64,000 nucleotides of DNA from an uncultured Planctomycetia bacterium (lineage in GTDB: Bacteria > Planctomycetota > UBA1135 > GCA-002686595), in assembly GCA_938003765.1 (NCBI GenBank), contig CALKYE010000254.1:43362-107361 (forward strand). Reading direction: 5' to 3'. The notes below the pieces were generated by a model. The model did no database searches, was not told where the DNA came from, and was given only the letters and a program-made list of their open reading frames with translations. Both the position numbers and the translations under genes were made by a program. Each line of letters starts with the position of its first letter. Positions within the stretch are counted from its first letter, which is position 1. Below are positions 56,001-64,000 of the stretch, piece after piece.

Positions 56001-56476
56001 TGAACCGGCCGCGCACGAACTTTTGGGCCGTGCGCCACGGCGAGGACTGGAATTGGCCGCCGAGCGCGCACCACGGGCCCAAGGCGATGCTGATCAACGG
56101 CTCGTCGGGCTCCGGCGGCGACGCGTTCCCGTACTACTTCCGCCAGGCGAACCTCGGCAAGCTGATCGGTCAGCGCACCTGGGGCGGACTGGTCGGGATC
56201 TCCGGCAACCCGCCCTTCGTCGACGGAGCGAGCATCACCGTGCCGCGCTTCGCGTTCTACGAGAAGGACGGAACGTGGGGCGTCGAGGGCTACGGAGTCG
56301 CGCCCGACATCGAAGTGCTCGACGATCCGGCGCTGATGGCGCACGGCGAAGACCCGCAACTCGTCGCGGGCGTCCAGCACCTCCTGCGCGAGCTCGAGAG
56401 CTTCCCCTTCGAGCGCGCCAAACGCCCCGTTCCGCCCGACCGCCGCGGCGCGGGCGTGACGCCGGCGGATCGCTGA
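53063..56476 (+). CDS. Secreted tricorn-like protease (S41 family)
   Basis: 1137 residues from ATG 53063, giving a signal peptide (1-21, 'SPLALAQ'). Two propeller regions occupy about 25-540, with repeats such as 'FPKFSPDGRRIAFVASYDGGADLYVLDIDGG' and 'YPSWSPDGKWVAFFSDESGEYELSV'. About 555-615 is a highly charged Glu/Lys/Asp/Ala insertion. The core (about 720-1137) contains catalytic His793 (ELNVGHAY), a PDZ-like domain, 'LLIDERWNGGGQIP', the nucleophile Ser1017 in GSGGDAFPYYF, and 'LIGQRTWGGLVGI'. Archaeal tricorn is cytosolic; this one appears exported. A short lipoprotein gene follows 35 bases downstream. Confidence 0.92.
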   Translation: MNSLCTAAFALLACSPLALAQAPEPARPDAVLLRMPDVSETQVVFRYANDLWLAPKEGGVARSLASPEGEESFPKFSPDGRRIAFVASYDGGADLYVLDIDGGVPQRVTYHPFAETLCDWHPDGKSLIYFSTQASGQQRAPRMFRVSAEGGASEPLPVPYGVFGAIDDTGSWLAYTPTARSEFRTWKRYQGGLAQDVWLFNLVTLEARRVTDHPGTDALPLWHGHELYFLSDRDSNARSNLWVYDTQRKTTAQVTDFVDADVRFPSVGPQDIVFENGGKLHRFEFATRVTHRVEIAIGGERPSLRPQTLRLEDNIESVTLGPNARRVLVDARGELFSAAVEEGVTRNLTRTDGVAERYPSWSPDGKWVAFFSDESGEYELSVMAADGRAFRWPGASEDQTRRTLTSIGPGWKYRPTWAPDAGSLAFCNHAGELWRLELASGALTRLATNPDGQPLAIDWSADSRWITWSMRSTRSRLSALWVCDTRDGSVRELTSGLYDDRSPSFDRDGKWLYFVSTRSFEPTYSGVDETWIYANGVNLMAMALRKDVSNPFAPRDTNEEEESKKDAKDGDKDDAEEDASGAESSSTPAGEAQGADKGEADAEDKRGKDAAAAVEIEFEGLEARTVQLPVDAGVLDSPVGGNSKVFYLRRPRAGSGGRDATLAQFAMSAKKKERVEKTVLSGVRGFQLAAKAEKALVRVSDGWAVIEAKPEQKVEGKLDLSRLEATIDPRREWTQILSDAHRLMRDFFYEPTLHGVDWDKVHERFERALADATHRGDLHYLLGEMISELNVGHAYNRGSAESGNSKALLAGLLGCDFALEDGAYRITRILGAGSPEVDARSPLAQHGVDARVGDWLLAVNGRAVDASRDVHAALLGLAGASVELTLNERPALDGSERRVVVTPIESDAELRYRDWVASRREQVAQLSGGRVGYVHVPDTGVRGQNELVRQFESQMDKDALLIDERWNGGGQIPTRFIELLNRPRTNFWAVRHGEDWNWPPSAHHGPKAMLINGSSGSGGDAFPYYFRQANLGKLIGQRTWGGLVGISGNPPFVDGASITVPRFAFYEKDGTWGVEGYGVAPDIEVLDDPALMAHGEDPQLVAGVQHLLRELESFPFERAKRPVPPDRRGAGVTPADR

Positions 56477-56511
56477 GCATCTCAACGGCTTCTAACGCAG
56501 CGAGCGACGAC

Positions 56512-56928
56512 GTGAGCAAGGCGCCCGGTGTTCGAGTCCTGCCCTTCGCGCTCGGCGCCGTCTGTCTCGCGTTCGGTTGCGAAGCGCGCGTTGCGCCCGC
56601 CGCGACCGCCACGGTCACCACGACCACAACGGTGACCAACGTGGACTCGAGTGGAGTCGCGCAGGTCATCGGCCCGAGCTGGACGCTCGAGGTGGGGGCG
56701 GATGTCCGCTACGAGTCCGTGGTCGAGTCCGGGCCGGGCGGCGCGCTCACCTCGTCCACGTTGAACGGCGCCCCGTTCGAGGTCCGCGACGGTCGGCTGT
56801 TCCTCGACCAGGTCGACTTCGGGCCGGTCCCGCAAGGCGCGAAGCTGCGCGTGTCGTCCGACGGCGTCTTCGTCGACGGCGAGCGGCGCGGCGCGACTCC
56901 CGAGCTCGCCGACGCGGGCGGAGAGTAG
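56512..56928 (+). CDS. Small lipoprotein of unknown function
   Basis: 138 residues from a GTG at 56512. Signal segment 'VLPFALGAVCLAFGC' ends in a lipobox (LAFGC). A Thr-rich stretch (TATVTTTTTVTNV) follows, then a compact beta-type domain with 'WTLEVGADVRYESVVESGPGG', 'FEVRDGRLFLDQVDFGPVPQGAKLRVSSDGVFVDGE'. No family recognised. It is probably cotranscribed with the tricorn-like protease gene and could be an accessory protein. Its stop is 13 bases from the stop of the convergent M28 peptidase gene. Confidence 0.65.
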   Translation: MSKAPGVRVLPFALGAVCLAFGCEARVAPAATATVTTTTTVTNVDSSGVAQVIGPSWTLEVGADVRYESVVESGPGGALTSSTLNGAPFEVRDGRLFLDQVDFGPVPQGAKLRVSSDGVFVDGERRGATPELADAGGE

Positions 56929-56941
56929 CGGGCGCCGGTCG

Positions 56942-57952
56942 CTAGTCACGGTCGAGCCGCGGCTCTGCGTGGACGAGCTGCGCGAGCACGTGTTCGAGGC
57001 CTTCGACGACTCGCGCCATGCGCTCGTAGTCGAGCTTCTCCGGAGTGTCGGCGCGTGTGTGGTAGTGCGCGTACCGAAACGGCGCGGTGTCGGTGACCAT
57101 CAGCGCGCGATAGCCCTGCTCCCAGAACGAGCGATGGTCGCTCCAGTCGACGCCTTGGATGCCGCGGGGCAGCGCCGCGCCTTCGCTCGGAAACGCGGCG
57201 TTCGCGCGGAAGAGGCCTACGACGTCTCTGACGAGGTCCGCGGAGTCGGGGTCACCGACGAAGGCGACGAAGCTCGCCGTCGAAGGGTAGAGCCAGCTCA
57301 AGCCGGGCGCTGGATAGCGCTGTGAGTCGGGTGAGTCGCTGTAGCAGCCCAGCGTCTCGAGGCTGACCATCGCGACCACCTTCTCGCCGCGCTCGCGACA
57401 TCCGCGCGCGCAGCGGGCGCTGCCCATGTCGATCGTTCCGAAGTACGGCGGCTCCTCGTTCGCGAAAGCCGCGAAGCGCAGGGTGCGCGCGGTCGGGTGA
57501 CTCGCAAAGCGCCGCGCGAGAGCGAGCAGCGCAGCGACGCCGCTGCCGTTGTCGTTCGCGCCCGGACATTCGGGCGCGGAGTCGTAGTGCGCGCCCACGA
57601 CGACGACTTCCGCGGACCCGGGCCGCTCAGCGATGACGTTGGCGCACTCGACGCCGCGCGCGGTCCAGACTTCCTCTCGCGGGCGGTAGCCAGCGCGCTC
57701 CAACTCTTCGCGCACGAACGCGCGCGCTGCGTGCAGTCCGGATGGGGCGGCGGTGTTGCGCACGCCGATCCCCGTCGCGAGCGCGACGACATCGCGCTCG
57801 AGCTCGGCCGCCAGCGCGCGCTGTGCCGCCGACAGCGGCGGCAAGGGACCCGTGTGGCTCGAACCCGGCATGCCCACGCGGCGCCAAGTCACCCAGCTCG
57901 CGACGATGAACGCCAAGGCGAGAGCGATGACGAACGGACGGCGGACGCGCAT
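56942..57952 (-). CDS. M28 family zinc peptidase, membrane-anchored or secreted
   Basis: 336 residues from ATG 57952 (MRVRRPFVIALALAFIVASWV), which starts a signal anchor; an ATG at 57988 would add twelve residues. The M28 zinc ligands can be followed: 'VVVGAHYDSAPECPGANDNGSGVAALLALA' (His, then Asp), 'AFANEEPPYFGTIDMGS' (Glu-Glu, base and ligand), 'MVSLETLGCYSD' and 'RYAHYHTRADTPEKLDY' (final His). This family comprises aminopeptidases and glutaminyl cyclase-like enzymes; the substrate is not evident. It converges on the small lipoprotein gene and diverges from the gene at 58299. Confidence 0.92.
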   Translation of the reverse strand: MRVRRPFVIALALAFIVASWVTWRRVGMPGSSHTGPLPPLSAAQRALAAELERDVVALATGIGVRNTAAPSGLHAARAFVREELERAGYRPREEVWTARGVECANVIAERPGSAEVVVVGAHYDSAPECPGANDNGSGVAALLALARRFASHPTARTLRFAAFANEEPPYFGTIDMGSARCARGCRERGEKVVAMVSLETLGCYSDSPDSQRYPAPGLSWLYPSTASFVAFVGDPDSADLVRDVVGLFRANAAFPSEGAALPRGIQGVDWSDHRSFWEQGYRALMVTDTAPFRYAHYHTRADTPEKLDYERMARVVEGLEHVLAQLVHAEPRLDRD

Positions 57953-58286
57953 GGTGTGCGGGACGACCCGCCCGCAACCGTCTTCCATCACGCCGTCGAA
58001 CCTCGCAGCGCTCGACGCGCGGTCCACGGCGAGTGGCTTCTGAGCTCACGCGCCGCCGCGCCAACCATGCCGCGACGCACGAGGCCGCCGAACTCGACAA
58101 CGACGAGCGCGCCCTCCCGTTCGTGCCGCCAATCTCCGAACATCGCCGCGTCCGGACGCGCGCGCCGAGGCTCACGCGGCTGTTCAGCACGCGCAGCTGC
58201 GCGTTCGCCCCATGGGCTGCCGCCGACGAAGTCGCCTTCATCATCCGCAACCTTACATGCGCTCTCGAGAGCAGCAGGCGCGCCAC

Positions 58287-58292
58287 TAGAAT
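58287..58292 (+). promoter_or_regulatory. TAGAAT -10 element at leaderless distance
   Basis: CACTAGAATCAAGGCGTG: the hexamer ends six bases before the GTG at 58299, so a transcript beginning at the usual distance would start at, or next to, the start codon. Confidence 0.4.
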
Positions 58293-58298
58293 CAAGGC

Positions 58299-59351
58299 GT
58301 GAGGCTCGCCACCGTCCTCTCGCGACTGGTTGCCACGCTGGTCGCCGCCACGCTGCTTCCCAGCTGCTTGTTGATGGCGATCGCGGTGCCCCCGCAGTGG
58401 GCGCGCGTGCGCGCGCCCTCGCCGACCGTCGAGGTCGCTGAGTCGCCCGAACTCGTGGATGGGTTGTCAGGGACGCTGACAGCTGCCAGCCGTTCGGGCG
58501 TCGTCGCGCTCGTCGATCTTCCGAGCCGCCGCTGCTTGCGCGTGGACGTAGGGCGCAGCGCGACGATGATTTCGGGCCCTGACGAGTCGGGCCGCATCGT
58601 CTACGAGGCGAGGAGTCCGCTCTGGTGGGAGTTCTTTCCGCTGGCGCTGTTCCACCACGGCGGCAATCGCGAAGCGCTGTTCGTCCGGTCCGTGTACGGC
58701 GGGGCGGAGCGCGTCCTGTGCGCGTACAGGACCTACGGTTACGGAACCAACCTGCTCCAGATCTCCCGGCGCGGCGGGCGGGTGCTCTACGCAGTCAGTG
58801 AAGACCTGCGCGTCTACGATGTCGACGGTCGTCAGCTCTTCCGCGAACCCGACACACGCTCCAGCATCCGAGACCCTTGGCTCGACGACGACGGCGCGTT
58901 CCTGCACTTCGAGCGCGTCGAGCCGATGGACGAAGCCGGTCCGCGCATGCCCTTTGCTCTGCGACGCTGGAGGCCACGGTGCGTCGATCTTGCAACGGGT
59001 GAGGAGCGCGACGTCGACTACGGTTCGCGGCCCGGAACCGCGTTTCGATGGGAGAGGCGGGAGTGGAGGGACCCGCGAGACGGCGAGAGCGCGCGGGACG
59101 AATCCCTCGGCGAACTCGCAGGCGATCTCGGTGGCCGCGCGCTCGAGTTCGAGGACGGCCGGACGATCTACGCCGGACTCGCGAGTCCGGCGGACGGCGC
59201 GCGCGGGTTCCGCGGGATCGGCGGGTTCGAGCACTCGCTGCGCCTGGGCGAGCGGAGCACCGGTCGTACGCTGACGCTCGCAACGCGCTTCCAGTCCGGC
59301 GCGTGGAGCTTCAGCGACGTGCGGCTCGAGCCGCGGGTTCGAGGCGAGTAG
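58299..59351 (+). CDS. Putative lipoprotein with beta-propeller-like repeats, unknown function
   Basis: 350 residues from a GTG. The N-terminus 'RLVATLVAATLLPSC' has a lipobox-like LPSC, so it is likely a lipoprotein. The mature part contains several strands of the type 'SGVVALVDLPSRRCLRVDVG', 'ISRRGGRVLYAVSEDLRVYDVDGRQLFREPDTRSSIRDPWLDDDGAFLHFERVEP', suggestive of an irregular WD40/TolB-like propeller. No catalytic motif is seen. There is no strong family match by eye. TAGAAT directly upstream suggests leaderless expression. Confidence 0.65.
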   Translation: MRLATVLSRLVATLVAATLLPSCLLMAIAVPPQWARVRAPSPTVEVAESPELVDGLSGTLTAASRSGVVALVDLPSRRCLRVDVGRSATMISGPDESGRIVYEARSPLWWEFFPLALFHHGGNREALFVRSVYGGAERVLCAYRTYGYGTNLLQISRRGGRVLYAVSEDLRVYDVDGRQLFREPDTRSSIRDPWLDDDGAFLHFERVEPMDEAGPRMPFALRRWRPRCVDLATGEERDVDYGSRPGTAFRWERREWRDPRDGESARDESLGELAGDLGGRALEFEDGRTIYAGLASPADGARGFRGIGGFEHSLRLGERSTGRTLTLATRFQSGAWSFSDVRLEPRVRGE

Positions 59352-59892
59352 CCGCGAGGCGCTGAGTCAGGCTCCGAGCGCTCGTCCCATCCGGCAGCGC
59401 CTCGCGAACACTGGGACGGCGTGGTCAGGGCTGCCGCCGACGGCTCGCTCAGCGGGCGGCGGCGCTTCGTGAACGACACGATCGAGGCTCTCGACGGTCG
59501 CGCTGCGAAGCGCGCCGGCTGAGTCTGCCCGCAGTGCTGCCGTCGCTGGCGCAACCCGATGGAGACGCCCTGCGAGCCCAGTCGTGAAGGCGGCATGACC
59601 GCAACTGCGCCGCGCTACGGCGCAGCCCGGCGGCGAGCCGATGACGCTTCGCCCGCCGCGCCAGCGCGCGATGCCTCGCCCCCGCCGCTCGAGCGCGTTG
59701 GAGTTCGTGGTCCAGCCCTAGACGCACTCGGGTTTCGCGCGGGCCGCAGCGATCGTCCAACCGAGCCGGGTCGCAGCCCCGAGGGCCGCGACCCGGCTCG
59801 CTCCGTCACCGTGGGGCGCGATCGAGCGTTCCCCCCGGGCTTCATCGGTTGTGCGACGGCGCTGCCCGCGCGGCGCTCGTGGTGGAACCAAC
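59352..59892. other. Convergent intergenic region, no gene seen
   Basis: About 540 bases between convergent stops. Apart from the hairpin at 59762-59800 I see no element; open frames across it have no family features and poor codon bias. Confidence 0.4.
59762..59800. terminator. Strong hairpin between convergent genes
   Basis: CGAGCCGGGTCGC (59762-59774) pairs perfectly with GCGACCCGGCTCG (59788-59800), extended by GCCC/GGGC inside one A-C mismatch and a three-base loop. It is 92 bases beyond the minus-strand stop at 59893 and about 410 beyond the plus-strand stop. Confidence 0.6.
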
Positions 59893-63576
<3,684 letters not shown>

Positions 63577-63750
63577 GGTGTAGACCTCGGCGAGGGACGG
63601 GACGGAGTGCGCGCGCGCACAGAGCGCTGGCCCGTCGTGCATGTCTCTTCGCTGCCCTGCGGTCGACACGGAGTCCTGGAAACTCCTTCGGAGCCTCACC
63701 GCGGCGCCTGTGTCCGGTCGATCAAGGGGACCGTCGTCGACGCCTCGCGC

Positions 63751-63756
63751 TATCCT
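63751..63756 (+). promoter_or_regulatory. Candidate -10 element TATCCT
   Basis: GCTATCCTCCCCGCCCC lies 30 bases before the ATG at 63787 and closely matches the element before the ABC-F gene on the minus strand at 22031-22036. Confidence 0.35.
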
Positions 63757-63786
63757 CCCCGCCCCGATGAAGCGGAACGAGCCCCC

Positions 63787-64000
63787 ATGAAGTGGAAGAA
63801 GGAACAAGTCGTGATCCTGTGCGGCGGCGAGGGCACGCGCCTGCGCGAGGAGACCGAGTTCAAACCCAAGGCGCTGGTCGAGGTCGGCGGGCGGCCGATC
63901 CTCTGGCACTTGATGCGCATCTACTACCGCTGGGGCTATCGGCGGTTCGTGCTGTGCCTTGGCTACAAGGGCGAGCAGATCAAGGACTACTTCCTCAACT
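63787..64000 (+). CDS. rfbF: Glucose-1-phosphate cytidylyltransferase (N-terminal part)
   Basis: 71 residues before the window ends. 'VVILCGGEGTRLREETEFKPKALVEVGGRPILWHLMRIYYRWGYRRFVLCLGYKGEQIKDYF' carries the nucleotidyltransferase signature G-G-x-G-T-R-L and the features that separate the CTP-using RfbF group from the dTTP-using RmlA group: 'E-E-T' after TRL, 'GGRPILWHLM' and 'LCLGYKGEQIKDYF'. The enzyme makes CDP-glucose, first step towards CDP-deoxysugars for surface polysaccharide. The gene probably heads a cluster that continues beyond the window. Confidence 0.9.
   Translation, partial: MKWKKEQVVILCGGEGTRLREETEFKPKALVEVGGRPILWHLMRIYYRWGYRRFVLCLGYKGEQIKDYFLN

Noticed and set aside
56520..56540. 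GTTCGAGTCCTG, resembling a tRNA T-arm
   Set aside because: No acceptor, D or anticodon arms surround it; it lies inside the signal peptide coding region of the small lipoprotein.

Overview
The window is very GC-rich and densely coded, with no rRNA, tRNA, CRISPR array, insertion sequence or phage gene that I could recognise. The gene content points to a planctomycete: a DUF1800-DUF1501 pair, 3-keto-disaccharide-hydrolase-like DUF1080 domains fused to a sialate-type esterase, a secreted tricorn-like protease, FG-GAP and WD40/PD40 propellers, a prenyltransferase/squalene-cyclase-like repeat protein next to ExbB/ExbD, BlaI/BlaR1-type regulators, and ECF sigma factors. Several secreted proteins share a C-terminal module that, from general knowledge, is seen in deep-branching marine planctomycetes. 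The lineage is inferred from gene content, not from a marker gene.

Layout. 0-5 kb: end of a DUF1080 protein, an Asp-box propeller, and a large esterase-DUF1080-DUF1080 fusion (polysaccharide breakdown at the cell surface). 5-9 kb: an ECF sigma factor divergent from the DUF1800-DUF1501 operon. 9.5-18 kb: secreted propeller and carbohydrate-binding-like proteins with the shared C-terminal module, a pyroglutamyl-peptidase-like protein, a hotdog thioesterase and a glyoxalase-fold protein. 18-29 kb: mostly minus-strand housekeeping and unknown genes (TPR lipoprotein, ABC-F ATPase, two paralogous peptidase-like secreted proteins flanking a HIT protein, OPA-type transporter, HAD phosphatase-like protein, rRNA pseudouridine synthase). 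29-31.5 kb: a kexin-like lipoprotein protease followed by a lipoprotein resembling a detached subtilase propeptide.

31.5-43.5 kb is the most interesting part. A TPR protein, an ExbB/TolQ protein, an ExbD/TolR protein and a 1106-residue protein (periplasmic PD40 propeller, membrane hairpin, very long Ala/Pro/Glu linker, cyclase-like domain) form one operon. A second operon follows with a BlaI-type repressor, a BlaR1-type M56 membrane protease and a coiled-coil secreted protein. Both operons are preceded by copies of the same palindrome, CTAC-N4-GTAG: two copies before the first and one before the second. I noticed none elsewhere in the window. This suggests a proteolytically induced, proton-motive-force-coupled envelope machine under one repressor.

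43.5-64 kb: a GH63-type glucosidase, an ECF sigma factor with a tandem zinc-finger anti-sigma protein, DoxX and YHS proteins, an RRM RNA-binding protein with a structured leader, a sugar C-methyltransferase, small lipoproteins, a tricorn-like protease, an M28 peptidase, and a 1227-residue FG-GAP protein. The window ends inside a glucose-1-phosphate cytidylyltransferase gene that probably opens a deoxysugar/polysaccharide cluster. Convergent gene pairs are often separated by one strong GC-rich hairpin, and many starts are preceded at short distance by a TAnnnT element followed by a C-rich stretch.
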